The position numbers were made by a program, and so were the translations under genes. This document shows, in pieces, positions 34,600 to 42,464 of a DNA stretch of 64,000 nt. Origin of the DNA: Streptomyces resistomycificus (GTDB lineage: Bacteria; Actinomycetota; Actinomycetes; Streptomycetales; Streptomycetaceae); assembly GCF_001514265.1 (NCBI RefSeq), contig NZ_KQ949002.1, forward strand, positions 96,383 through 160,382, given 5' to 3'. Numbering within the stretch: position 1 is the stretch's first letter; the number at the start of each line of letters is the position of its first letter. The notes below the pieces were generated by a model that was not told the origin of the DNA, made no database searches, and saw nothing but the letters and a program-made list of their open reading frames with translations.

Positions 34600-35679
34600 G
34601 TGAAGAGAGTCGCCATGACGTCACAGGAAGTTGTCGCCGACTACGCGGCCGGCAGACGCGAATTCTATTACGCACAAATCGACGATGCCGAATTCCCTGA
34701 AGTCTCATTCCCGGACATCTGTTTCGATTACGCTACACTCCGTCGGGCAAACTTCCAGGGCGCTCTGCTCCTCAATGCACGGTTCAGGGGAGCCGACATC
34801 TCGAGGGCCGACTTCACCGGTGCTGCCCTTTCGGCTGCCGACCTGAGTTCGGCAGTTGCTTCAGAGGCCATCTTTCGGTCGTCGGACCTGACCAGAGCCT
34901 TCCTTGGCGGCACCACGTGCATTGGTACCGATCTCAGGGAGGCGAATCTAGGAATGGCACGGCTCGACAGTGCCGATTTGTCTGGGGCGCACCTAGACGG
35001 TGTGCATCTGGGCGGTACCGGCATCAACTCGCTCGATGCCAAGCCGTTCTGTGAAGCCAAGGGAATCCGGCACGAATCCCCCTCCCCTGTCGACTCACGC
35101 ACAGTGGTGGCAACCTATCCACATCCGCAGCTCCAAAGGTTCATGACCGACTGCGGAGTTCCCGACATTTTCGCCACCTACATGATCGTCTGCGCTCACG
35201 CCCTGAACGAAGCGGACTTGAGGAGTCTGATGCAGAGTACTTTCATCAGCTACGGCGGACCCGACGAGCCATTTGCTCGCAAACTCTATGATTCCCTCCG
35301 GTCACACGGCGTCGCGACCTTCTTCTTTCCCGAGAACGCCACACTCGGGGAGAGAATCGACACCGAGGTTTACAACAACCTTCAGAAACACGATCGCATC
35401 GTCCTCATCTGCTCCGCAGCCTCACTCAATCGCCCGGGCGTCCTCCACGAAATCTGGGAGACACTGGGTCGTGAAGCTCGCGATGGAGGAGCTACGTACC
35501 TCCTCCCCATCACATTGGACGAGTACGTCTTCACGGACTGGAAGAAAAAGGAGCCAGTGCTCGCCGAAAGGGTCGGGCGTCGGATCGTAGGTGACTTCCG
35601 AGGAACAATCAATGACTCCGCCGTGTTCGACACGGCCGTGAAGCGCCTGATTGACGCCCTCATGAAGAAGCGACCCTGA
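34600..35679 (+). CDS. Pentapeptide-repeat protein with C-terminal TIR domain
   Basis: The GTG at 34600 sits 4 nt after AAGGAG and gives 359 aa; ATG 34615 is the alternative. Residues about 25-150 are pentapeptide repeats of the A(D/N)LXX type (RRANFQGALL, GADISRADFTGAALSAADLSSA, ADLSGAHLDGVHLGG), which fold as a right-handed beta helix. Residues about 211-350 form a TIR domain: STFISYGGPDEPFARKLYDSL, then VATFFFPENATLGERI, then IVLICSAASLNRPGVLHEI with the likely catalytic Glu of TIR NADases. Bacterial TIR proteins are often defence effectors or signal generators. It is the first gene of an AT-richer five-gene island on one strand. Confidence 0.85.
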   Translation: MKRVAMTSQEVVADYAAGRREFYYAQIDDAEFPEVSFPDICFDYATLRRANFQGALLLNARFRGADISRADFTGAALSAADLSSAVASEAIFRSSDLTRAFLGGTTCIGTDLREANLGMARLDSADLSGAHLDGVHLGGTGINSLDAKPFCEAKGIRHESPSPVDSRTVVATYPHPQLQRFMTDCGVPDIFATYMIVCAHALNEADLRSLMQSTFISYGGPDEPFARKLYDSLRSHGVATFFFPENATLGERIDTEVYNNLQKHDRIVLICSAASLNRPGVLHEIWETLGREARDGGATYLLPITLDEYVFTDWKKKEPVLAERVGRRIVGDFRGTINDSAVFDTAVKRLIDALMKKRP

Positions 35680-35704
35680 ACCTGCCAGAGGCCGGAGGGG
35701 GAAG

Positions 35705-36259
35705 GTGCCCTTGATTCAGCAGATACCCGAAGACGCACGAGCCCTCCTCAAACACCACTATGGCCGCTTGCGCAAATATCTCGCGGTACGAGGCTGCACC
35801 CCTGAGTTACTTGAGAAAAACGCAGCCGATGCGATTCTGATCGTGGTACACAGTTGGGGCCAATATCAATCAGATGGTCAATCGCCACTCGAATCCCTGT
35901 ACACCGTGGCAACCACCCTGTGCCGCGAGCAGAACTCGAACTGCTGTCGAATCTTGGTATTGGAAGGCGAGATCCATGCAGAACCCGATTCGAAATCTAC
36001 AAGTTTCGGAGATGCAGGTGACAGCACGGTCGGGAACTCAGAAGTAAAAGCTGCCGTTTGGTTGGCACTCGCGAAAACCGAGCTACCGCTGCGAGTGGTG
36101 CTTTGGCTGCGCCAGGTGGAGAAGTTTGACGTGAAGCAGACTGCAGACATTCTACAGATACCGGAGGGCACTGTACGGGCGCGAGAATATCATGGTGAAA
36201 GAATGTTCAAAGGCCTGTTACGTGCTACAAGAACTCCGCAAGCGAGAGAGCGGGCGTAG
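35705..36259 (+). CDS. ECF-like RNA polymerase sigma factor of the TIR island
   Basis: The GTG at 35705 has GGAGGGGGAA directly upstream and gives 184 aa. The N-terminal half (EDARALLKHHYGRLRKYLAVRGCTPELLEKNAADAILIVVHSWGQY) resembles a degenerate sigma region 2; residues about 118-170 are a clear region 4 helix-turn-helix (ELPLRVVLWLRQVEKFDVKQTADILQIPEGTVRAREYHGERMF). It starts 25 nt after the TIR gene stop. It could direct transcription of the island or a distant regulon; no anti-sigma gene is evident. Codon use is AT-richer than in neighbours outside the island. Confidence 0.78.
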   Translation: MPLIQQIPEDARALLKHHYGRLRKYLAVRGCTPELLEKNAADAILIVVHSWGQYQSDGQSPLESLYTVATTLCREQNSNCCRILVLEGEIHAEPDSKSTSFGDAGDSTVGNSEVKAAVWLALAKTELPLRVVLWLRQVEKFDVKQTADILQIPEGTVRAREYHGERMFKGLLRATRTPQARERA

Positions 36260-36263
36260 CGCA

Positions 36264-36833
36264 ATGAATGAAGACGGCGAAGCTTATCAGGATTTCTCCC
36301 TGTACGATGCCTGTCGACTCACGCCCGAAGAGGAGCATGCGGCTTCGATACAGGCCTCTGACATTCTTTCTCTGTTCGAGAACAGCGAGTCGGAACAGCG
36401 TCGAATTTCAGAGTTGGCCGACGTCGTACATACCCGGACTTCCGCACGCGAAAAGGTACGCCGTTCGTCAGAAGCCCGGGCTCGCAGATTGGCAGCGGCA
36501 ACGCCCGGAGGTGGACTTCCGGAAGGTCGGAGGGCAATCAAGGTCGGCCTGATCTTTCGCAGGCAACCGGATCGCTGGTTCAGCGAACTGGAGTTGTGCG
36601 AGGCGACAAAATCGGTACAGCCAGTCCTCTATCCGATCGTCCGCCAATTCGTCGAGGCAGGTTGGCTGCTTGAACGCTGGGAGACCGGAGCGCCCGAGGG
36701 TGAGCCCAGGATGAAATTCTACCGGGCGTCCGAGGAAGGATCATCAGCACTCGGACTCATGATCGCAAGCAACAGCACCGCAACGCCGAAATCTCGCTAT
36801 CTATTCGGCTTCCTTCGCCCCAAAGGAGCGTGA
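36264..36833 (+). CDS. Winged-helix-like regulatory protein of the TIR island
   Basis: The 189-aa product starts 4 nt after the sigma gene stop. The N-terminal 60 residues are acidic (MNEDGEAYQDFSLYDACRLTPEEE), then helical with many Arg. Residues about 90-160 look like a winged helix of PadR/ArsR shape: RRAIKVGLIFRRQPDRWFSELELCEATKSVQPVLYPIVRQFVEAGWLLERWETGAPEGEPRMKFYRASEEG. It may be a DNA-binding partner of the sigma factor. The family is not known to me. Confidence 0.65.
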   Translation: MNEDGEAYQDFSLYDACRLTPEEEHAASIQASDILSLFENSESEQRRISELADVVHTRTSAREKVRRSSEARARRLAAATPGGGLPEGRRAIKVGLIFRRQPDRWFSELELCEATKSVQPVLYPIVRQFVEAGWLLERWETGAPEGEPRMKFYRASEEGSSALGLMIASNSTATPKSRYLFGFLRPKGA

Positions 36834-36842
36834 TCTCCGCCC

Positions 36843-38027
36843 ATGCGATATATTGCCGTGACCTTCACGCTATTCTGGGTCACAAGTTTCCTCATCGCCA
36901 TTTTGGGGGCGGCCAAATACTTCACGTCGAATGGGGATCCGGGAACCATCCGCTCAGCGAAGAGCACGGTGGTCTATGCGCTGGTCGTGAATGTTCTGAC
37001 TGGCACCATCGCAACCGTTTCCATTATTTTCTCCTGGGGCGAATACAACACTACCGAGGTTTTCTGGGCCGTAGTAGGGACTGCGGTAGTCGCGGCCACC
37101 AGCCTTCTTCTGCTGCTCAAGGGGATGCTCGATCAGTCGCGCTCCCCCGCCACAGGAGGCGGCCGGCCCTCTGTCACAATGGGGGGTGGAATGGCCGGAA
37201 TTTTCCTGTCCAGTGTCTTCATGGCGCCGGCCACCCTCGGTATGTGGATTTCTGGCAGGTTCGGGACTGCAGCAGCACTCGTAGTTGCCGTCGTTGCTCT
37301 TCTCTTCGCGATTAGCTTCCTCATGCTCATCTTCGCAGGACTGAGATACGTTACATCCGGCGGCGACAGTGGGACCGTAAGCTCCGCGAAGAACACAATG
37401 ACATACGCCTTTATGGGCATCATTCAGTCCGTGGGCCTATTCCTGGCGCTTTGGGCCACTGCAGTATGGGGGGCCATTCCCGCTTTGGCCACGGCCACCA
37501 CAATCACAGCAGTCGGCGTGGCCCTACTTACCTATGGTGTTCTGCTACGCAGATCACGCGGGGCGGAAAGTTCCACCGCGGACACTAACCTCTACATTCC
37601 ATTCGGTACCTCTCTCGGGGCGTACGCCACTGTCGTGAGCTTGACTACGCTCCTGTTTCAGATCAGCCTGCAACGTCCCACGACCACGGAACTCACACTC
37701 GCCGGCACCGCCAGCACCCCGACTTTCCTTGCCATCCTCGCAACCACTATCCCCAAGGCATCCTCCAGAGCACTGCGGTCCGCAATGGACTCCGTCGCTC
37801 ACATCGGTGCGGCCGGTCTCCCAGAGAATGAGCGCGCCGATTTCATCGAGAGCACCCGCGCCCTATTACACGGATGCAGGCGCCGCGATCGGTGGCGGCA
37901 AATGTACTTCATCGTCGTCAAGGGTCGCGAAATGGCGTCGTCGCGACGAGAGGTCCTGGCCCGCTTGGACGCGGCAGCAGAAGCAATTTTGATGGACGAA
38001 GTCGAGAAGTCTCTACAAAAGAGATAG
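36843..38027 (+). CDS. Multi-helix membrane protein with two type IV secretion pilin-like motifs
   Basis: The 394-aa protein has about six to eight membrane helices. Two segments are similar to each other: AAKYFTSNGDPGTIRSAKST then VVYALVVNVL (about 23-55), and AGLRYVTSGGDSGTVSSAKN then TMTYAFMGII (about 166-198). This G-x(2)-Y-x-T-S-x-G-D-x(3)-V-x(2)-AK-x-T-x-x-YA pattern is the signature of small T4SS_pilin/VirB2-like membrane proteins; here it is duplicated inside a larger protein. The C-terminal 110 residues are cytoplasmic and helical (SSRALRSAMDSVAHIGAAGL). It follows the winged-helix gene by 9 nt and precedes the methyltransferase by 2 nt. Function unknown. Confidence 0.75.
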   Translation: MRYIAVTFTLFWVTSFLIAILGAAKYFTSNGDPGTIRSAKSTVVYALVVNVLTGTIATVSIIFSWGEYNTTEVFWAVVGTAVVAATSLLLLLKGMLDQSRSPATGGGRPSVTMGGGMAGIFLSSVFMAPATLGMWISGRFGTAAALVVAVVALLFAISFLMLIFAGLRYVTSGGDSGTVSSAKNTMTYAFMGIIQSVGLFLALWATAVWGAIPALATATTITAVGVALLTYGVLLRRSRGAESSTADTNLYIPFGTSLGAYATVVSLTTLLFQISLQRPTTTELTLAGTASTPTFLAILATTIPKASSRALRSAMDSVAHIGAAGLPENERADFIESTRALLHGCRRRDRWRQMYFIVVKGREMASSRREVLARLDAAAEAILMDEVEKSLQKR

Positions 38028-38029
38028 CA

Positions 38030-38549
38030 ATGACGGCCCTGATGTCACTCCTGATACTGGTGGCTACTTTCTCTCTTTTCTCCCTCACAGTATTGCGCGG
38101 CGCTCCTTTTCTCCCTACGCATCCTCGGCAGATCAGGGCCGCACTTGACCTTGTTCCCGAGCACTCAACGCTTCTTGATCTGGGAAGCGGAGACGGTTCG
38201 GTGCTGAGAGCCGCTCTGGCCAGAGGACACACCGTTTACGGGTTCGAAATCAATCCGCTCCTCTTCCTCATCTCTCGACTGCGCTGCCGGGGGGGCCGGC
38301 GACCGAGCGACGATTAGATGTCGGGACTTTCTCCTCACTCCCATTCCGACTGCAGTTGACACCGTGTATGTGTTCACGGCCGGACGTTACACAGAGCAGC
38401 TCGCTCGTAAACTGATGCAAGAGATGCAGAACCGCGATACCCCGTTGACAGTCATCAGTCACGGGTTCCCCATTCCTGGAGTGGCGCCTTTCCGCACCGC
38501 ACAGGGTTTCTTTGTCTACAGATACCAGGCAACTCGCCAGAGTCGATGA
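38030..38549 (+). pseudogene. Membrane-anchored FAM173-like SAM methyltransferase, split by +1 frameshift
   Basis: The ATG at 38030 opens a protein with an N-terminal helix (LMSLLILVATFSLFSLTVL) and a SAM-binding motif I (HSTLLDLGSGDGSVLRAAL, about residues 42-60), then GHTVYGFEINPLLFLISRLRCRG. At the G7 tract 38289-38295 the frame runs into TAG at 38315-38317. Reading one base later continues the family sequence: GDRATIRCRDFLLTPIPTAVDTVYVFTAGRYTEQLARKLMQEM, then VISHGFPIPG, ending at 38549. The order resembles FAM173/ATPSc-lysine methyltransferases. One extra G explains everything: a real mutation, slippage-controlled expression or a sequencing error. Confidence 0.78.
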
Positions 38550-38869
38550 TTCTTGGTCGCCGAGGTCCAAGCTCCCCGTACGACTCCCGGCTGATCGACG
38601 CCAGGCACCGCCCAGACGCGGCAGAGGCTGTAGCCGGCAGTCCGCTTGCACGGACCCCCAAGCCAAGACCCCTGCGAAGCGTCCTCCGCCAGGATGCCCC
38701 CGCGGCTTGGCCTCCCCCCGCAGGCCCGCCAAGCCCCGGTCGCGGCCCGCCGCCCCCCGTGCGAGCCTGGATTCATGATCCGGAGAACACCTGGTCACCT
38801 GCCCGTTCGGGGGAGCTGACGGACGGTGGGCGCCAGGCCGAGGGGGAGGCTCGAAGGGAGTTGCGCCGC
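38550..38869. other. Gene-free gap at the right border of the island
   Basis: No coding region could be supported on either strand. The sequence returns to high GC here after about 38580. No attachment-site repeat, tRNA or promoter was recognised; GGGAG at about 38856-38860 serves the next gene. Confidence 0.45.
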
Positions 38870-39562
38870 ATGATTCCGGTCGCCGCGTCACCTGTGCGTC
38901 TCGAAGCGTTTCTCGATCCCCGGTTGTCCCGATGGATGTGGCTGGTGAAGTGGTTCCTGGCCATCCCGCACTACATCGTGCTGTTCTTCCTGTGGATCGC
39001 GTTCGTCTTCGTGACCGTCGTCGCGTTCTTCGCCATCCTGTTCACCGCCCGGTATCCGCGGTCCCTCTTCGATTTCAGTGTCGGCGTGATGCGCTGGAAC
39101 TGGCGGGTCACCTACTACGCCCACACCGCGCTCGGCACCGACCGGTACCCGCCCTTCACCCTCGCCGACGTGGCCGACTACCCGGCGCATTTCGACGTCG
39201 CCTATCCCGAGCGCCTCTCCCGCGGCCTGGTCCTGGTGAAGTGGTGGCTGCTGGTGATCCCGCAGTACATCGTCGTCGGGATCCTCGTCGGTGAGTGGGG
39301 ATGGGCCTGGGAGGGAGGAAGCGGCTGGCACGGCGGTGGCCTGGTCCCCTTCCTCTCCCTGGTCGCCGTGATCATCCTGGCGTTCACCGGCCGTTACCCG
39401 GTTCACCTCTTCGACTTCCTGCTCGGCCTGGCCCGCTGGGTCGCGCGGGTCACCGCATACGCCTCGCTGTTGACTGATCAGTACCCGCCGTTCCGCCTCG
39501 ACATGGGCGGGCAGGACGACTCCCCGCTGACGAAGACCCCGGCGAGCGGTCCTGGGCGGTAG
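38870..39562 (+). CDS. DUF4389 membrane protein
   Basis: The 230-aa protein contains two DUF4389-like units: RLSRWMWLVKWFLAIPHYIVLFFLWIAF...ARYPRSLFDFSVGVMRWNWRV (about 17-90) and RLSRGLVLVKWWLLVIPQYIVVGIL...GRYPVHLFDFLLGLARWVARV (about 120-205), each with paired membrane helices and a conserved RYP-x(2)-LFDF motif, followed by YPPF. Four to five helices in all. The family has no known function. ATG 38870 is chosen by the RLEAFLDPRLSR onset; a much longer upstream reading frame is low-complexity. Confidence 0.85.
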   Translation: MIPVAASPVRLEAFLDPRLSRWMWLVKWFLAIPHYIVLFFLWIAFVFVTVVAFFAILFTARYPRSLFDFSVGVMRWNWRVTYYAHTALGTDRYPPFTLADVADYPAHFDVAYPERLSRGLVLVKWWLLVIPQYIVVGILVGEWGWAWEGGSGWHGGGLVPFLSLVAVIILAFTGRYPVHLFDFLLGLARWVARVTAYASLLTDQYPPFRLDMGGQDDSPLTKTPASGPGR

Positions 39563-39567
39563 CGGGT

Positions 39568-40425
39568 TCAGCCGGTGCGCCGGACCGGGTCCGCTCCGGT
39601 CTCGACGAGGAAGTCGGTGAGGACTTCGGCGAGTTGTCCGGGCTGGTCCTCGGGGACAAGAGTGGACGAGTCGGCGATCTCGACCAGCCGGCCCTTCGGG
39701 TACAGCTCCGCGAGCCGGGGACCGTGCTCGCGCGGCATCAGTCGGTCCTCGGTCGCCCACACGACCAGTACAGGGCGGTCGAAGTCGCGTAGTCGCTCAC
39801 TCCAGGCGAGCAACGTCTTCCGGTTGGGCGCCGAGGTGGCGAACTTGGCGAAGTCCCGGCGGATGGCTCTGCTCCGGGTAGCGGGCGCGAACCAGTCGTC
39901 CATGATCTCGTCCGGAATCCCGCGCAGGCTCATCCCGCCGTAGCCGTTGCGGTTGTGCCGGAACGCGGGGACGCGCATCAGCCGTGTCAGCAGCCGGACG
40001 CCGCCCGGGACCCTGCACACGGCGGCCGCCGCCTTGGCCGGTCCCGGGGGGAAGTTGTCGAACGCCTCGCAGGCCACCAGCACCAGCCGCGCGACCCGTC
40101 GGCCCTGCTCCTCCGACACGAGGAACTGGCCGCCACCCCAGTCGTTGAGGACGAGGGTCACGTCGTCCAGGCCGAGCCGTTCGATGAACTCGCCCAGCAG
40201 CCGTGCGACACCACGGTGGGACAGGTCGGCGTCAGGGTTCATCGGTCGGCGATGGCCGCCGAGGGGCAGCGTGGGCAGGACGCAGCGGTACCCGTCCAGC
40301 AGCGGTACCACCTTGCGCCACTGGGTCTCGTTCATCGGCAGACCGTGGCCGAACACCAGCACCGGCCCCGCACCGCCGGTGTCCTGGTAGTCGATCGGTC
40401 CGGACGACAGCTCGATCTCCGGCAT
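39568..40425 (-). CDS. Alpha/beta hydrolase of the haloalkane dehalogenase/epoxide hydrolase type, catalytic His not evident
   Basis: The 285-aa protein has the oxyanion loop VLVFGHGLPMN (about 21-31), a nucleophile elbow LVLNDWGGGQF with Asp at about 95 (as in dehalogenases and epoxide hydrolases), and an acid-bearing VVWATEDRLMP (about 223-233). At the place where the catalytic His is expected (DSGHxxPED in relatives) it reads ADSSTLVPEDQP, with Thr instead. It may be inactive or use another residue. It is divergent from a TetR gene with an operator-like site between. Confidence 0.82.
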   Translation of the reverse strand: MPEIELSSGPIDYQDTGGAGPVLVFGHGLPMNETQWRKVVPLLDGYRCVLPTLPLGGHRRPMNPDADLSHRGVARLLGEFIERLGLDDVTLVLNDWGGGQFLVSEEQGRRVARLVLVACEAFDNFPPGPAKAAAAVCRVPGGVRLLTRLMRVPAFRHNRNGYGGMSLRGIPDEIMDDWFAPATRSRAIRRDFAKFATSAPNRKTLLAWSERLRDFDRPVLVVWATEDRLMPREHGPRLAELYPKGRLVEIADSSTLVPEDQPGQLAEVLTDFLVETGADPVRRTG

Positions 40426-40437
40426 CCTGCCCCCATT

Positions 40438-40463
40438 TGATAGATCGTTCTACTGTAATCTAG
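40438..40463. promoter_or_regulatory. LmrA/YxaF-type operator candidate between hydrolase and TetR genes
   Basis: An AT-rich site in an otherwise GC-rich gap reads ATAGATCGTTCTACTGTA (40440-40457), close to the box ATAGACCRGTCDMTATWT known for Bacillus LmrA/YxaF. The adjacent TetR protein is of the LmrA/YxaF type. It lies 15 bp upstream of the hydrolase ATG, suited for repression. Confidence 0.6.
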
Positions 40464-40485
40464 TGAAGGGCGACCGGCGCGCCAA

Positions 40486-40515
40486 GACCTCGGTGCGCGA
40501 GACCTCGGTGCGCGA
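40486..40515. repeat. Two tandem copies of a 15-bp repeat upstream of the TetR gene
   Basis: GACCTCGGTGCGCGA occurs at 40486-40500 and again at 40501-40515 with no mismatch, within the leader of the TetR gene (start 40563). Possibly replication slippage; no function seen. Confidence 0.85.
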
Positions 40516-40562
40516 GGGCGCGTCGCACCGGCGGGGAAGAGCGCGGAAGGCGGCGTACGGGC

Positions 40563-41159
40563 ATGGCGCAGGGGCAGCCGGACACGCGGACCAGGATCGA
40601 GAGTGCGGCCACGGCGCTGTTCCGCCGCAACGGCTACTCGGGCACCGGCCTGAAGCGGATCGCGACGGAGGCGCAGGCGCCGTTCGGCTCGATCTACCAC
40701 TTCTTCCCCGGCGGCAAGCAGCAGCTGGCCGAGGAGACGATCCGCACGTCCGGAGCCGCGTACGGCCGGATGGTGCTGGCCTTGCTGGAGAGCGTGCCGG
40801 ACCCGGTCGAGTCCGTCGTCCACGCCTTCGAGGCGGCCGCGGACGACCTCGCCGCGACCGACTACGCCGACGCGTGCCCGATCGCGACGGTGGCCTTGGA
40901 GGTCGCCGGCACGAACGAGGTCCTGCGGATCGCGACGGCGGATGTCTTCGCCGGGTGGATCAGCGCCGGTGAGGAGTGGTTCGGCCGCTGGGTGACCGAC
41001 CCGGACGAGGCTCGGGCCCTCGCCCACTCGATGATCATGATCCTGGAGGGGGCGTTCGTGCTCTCCCGGGCCGCCCGTGATCCGGAGCCGTTGCTGCTGG
41101 CCGGCCGGTCCATGGCCGCGCTGGTGCGCGCAGCCGTCGGGCGGGCCGGCGAGGGCTGA
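40563..41159 (+). CDS. TetR family regulator, LmrA/YxaF type
   Basis: The 198-aa protein has the helix-turn-helix TRTRIESAATALFRRNGYSGTGLKRIATEAQAPFGSIYHFFPGGKQQLAEE (residues about 8-58); the PFGSIYHFFPGGKxQLAxE ending marks the LmrA/YxaF subgroup. The C-terminal domain includes DYADACPIATVALEVA, also typical. It is divergent from the alpha/beta hydrolase and probably represses it and itself through the site at 40438-40463. The inducer is unknown. Confidence 0.9.
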   Translation: MAQGQPDTRTRIESAATALFRRNGYSGTGLKRIATEAQAPFGSIYHFFPGGKQQLAEETIRTSGAAYGRMVLALLESVPDPVESVVHAFEAAADDLAATDYADACPIATVALEVAGTNEVLRIATADVFAGWISAGEEWFGRWVTDPDEARALAHSMIMILEGAFVLSRAARDPEPLLLAGRSMAALVRAAVGRAGEG

Positions 41160-41376
41160 TCGCCCGAAGGCCCGTGGCTGTCCGAAATCCAGTGGCCGTC
41201 CGCCCCCGCCGCCCTCACCCTGTGGCCCATGAACGAGCCCCAACGGGAGATCACAGCCTGTTCGGGGCAGGTGATCGCAGCAAGCGCTGGTTTGCCGACT
41301 CTCAGGTTCCCGAGCCGCAGAGGGCTGCCAGCCACCTACACTGCGTGCCATTCGACGTTCTGTGACGGGGGTCCGC

Positions 41377-42147
41377 ATGTCGTTCGAACGAGGCCGTTGC
41401 TCCCTGGCGGTGGCTGGCGTCGGTGCCGTGCTGGTTCTCGCCGGAGGGTGTTCCTCAGCGACGGGCGATGTGAGTACCGAGCCCAAGACCCCGGCTTCTT
41501 CAAAGGCGCCGTCTGCGAGTGTGCAGCCGCTGAGCGGCGCCGAGTTGGTGGCGGCACTTCCCACAGAGGGAGCCTTGCCGGGCTACATCGTCACCGGCAC
41601 GCCCAAGTCGAGCGCCGACGGCGGTACGTCCGATTCTGACGTGAGGCCCAAGGCATGCCGTTCGCTCTGGGGCGCTCGTGCCCGTGCTTCCACCGGGTCT
41701 GTTGCCAGTGCTTGGATCCCGATAGCCCGCTCCGGGTTCGCCCCTCCGACCGAGTTCCTCACCTTCGCCAGCTATGACTCTGGAGGTGCCAAGGCGCACC
41801 TGGCCTCCCTCGACACGGCTTTGAACACTTGCTCATCGCTGTCCTTCCTGGACAGCTACGGCACTCGCCATACGGCAGACGTCGAGCGAGTCGAGAACCA
41901 GACCGCGTTGGGAGACACGTCCGTGAGCTTCCGGATGCACTGGACGTACGATCAGGACGGGTTCAAGTCGGACACGTTCGTCCTGGTCACCACTGTCCGC
42001 CAGGGCGAGGCGACCGTCACCGACGTGGCGAACGCCAGCGTCGGCAGTCAGCTTTCGGCATCGAAGAAACGTGCGTTCATGCCGAAGGTGGACCCCGACA
42101 TGCTCAATTCTCAGGTCGCCGCGCTCCGCGAAGCACAGGGTCACTGA
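41377..42147 (+). CDS. Secreted lipoprotein of unknown function, paralogue of the 60130 gene
   Basis: The 256-aa protein has a lipobox VLVLAGGC (Cys at about 25) after a basic N-terminus, a Ser/Thr/Pro-rich linker, and a domain starting GAELVAALPTEGALPGYIV. Two further cysteines (PKACRSLWG, LNTCSSLS) match positions in the 60130-60909 lipoprotein, as do FASYDSGGAKAHLASLD / LSSYEGDGAEKAFKAVS and ALGDTSVSF / GAGDESVAY. The fold may be PknH-sensor-like. ATG 41377 is chosen over GTG 41362 because GGGGG lies upstream of the ATG. Confidence 0.75.
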   Translation: MSFERGRCSLAVAGVGAVLVLAGGCSSATGDVSTEPKTPASSKAPSASVQPLSGAELVAALPTEGALPGYIVTGTPKSSADGGTSDSDVRPKACRSLWGARARASTGSVASAWIPIARSGFAPPTEFLTFASYDSGGAKAHLASLDTALNTCSSLSFLDSYGTRHTADVERVENQTALGDTSVSFRMHWTYDQDGFKSDTFVLVTTVRQGEATVTDVANASVGSQLSASKKRAFMPKVDPDMLNSQVAALREAQGH

Positions 42148-42159
42148 GCGAGCGTCGCG

Positions 42160-42415
42160 GTCCAGTGGGACCCCGAACGCGACCTGCGCCTGAGGGCGCT
42201 GCCGTACCGCTCCCTGCAGCTCGGGTTGTCCGGTGAGGCCGTACGTCGCTACGCGGATTAGTGGACGGTTCGCCATCATCGACGTGACGCCGCCGGCCCG
42301 CGAGATCCGTGTGCTCGTCGGCGCCGGTGACCTCGCGTCGGCGGCCCGGCTGCTGCCGCGAGAGCGCCCCTACCCGGTCTCGGACGACCTCCTGCCGGCC
42401 CCCGTACGCGCCTGA
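42160..42415 (+). pseudogene. Remnant of a DUF4291 gene (C-terminal half, stop and frameshift)
   Basis: Frame one reads VQWDPERDLRLRALPYRSLQLGLSGEAVRRYAD and then TAG where the family has Glu before Trp. After a one-base shift near 42270 the sequence goes on AIIDVTPPAREIRVLVGAGDLASAARLLPRERPYPV to TGA at 42413-42415. Both parts are the consecutive C-terminal motifs of DUF4291 proteins, whose N-terminal half is absent; the 5' side abuts the lipoprotein gene. No start codon is usable. Confidence 0.75.
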
Positions 42416-42464
42416 GGGGTATTTCGGTTGCCTCCGGCGGCCCGGTGGGGGCTAGATACCGTGT

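Noticed and set aside
36843..38027. A working type IV secretion system
   Set aside because: Only a pilin-like motif is present; no VirB4, VirD4 or relaxase gene lies nearby.
34600..38549. Integrated prophage or ICE
   Set aside because: No integrase, relaxase, replication or structural phage gene and no recognisable attachment repeats or tRNA; only composition suggests transfer.
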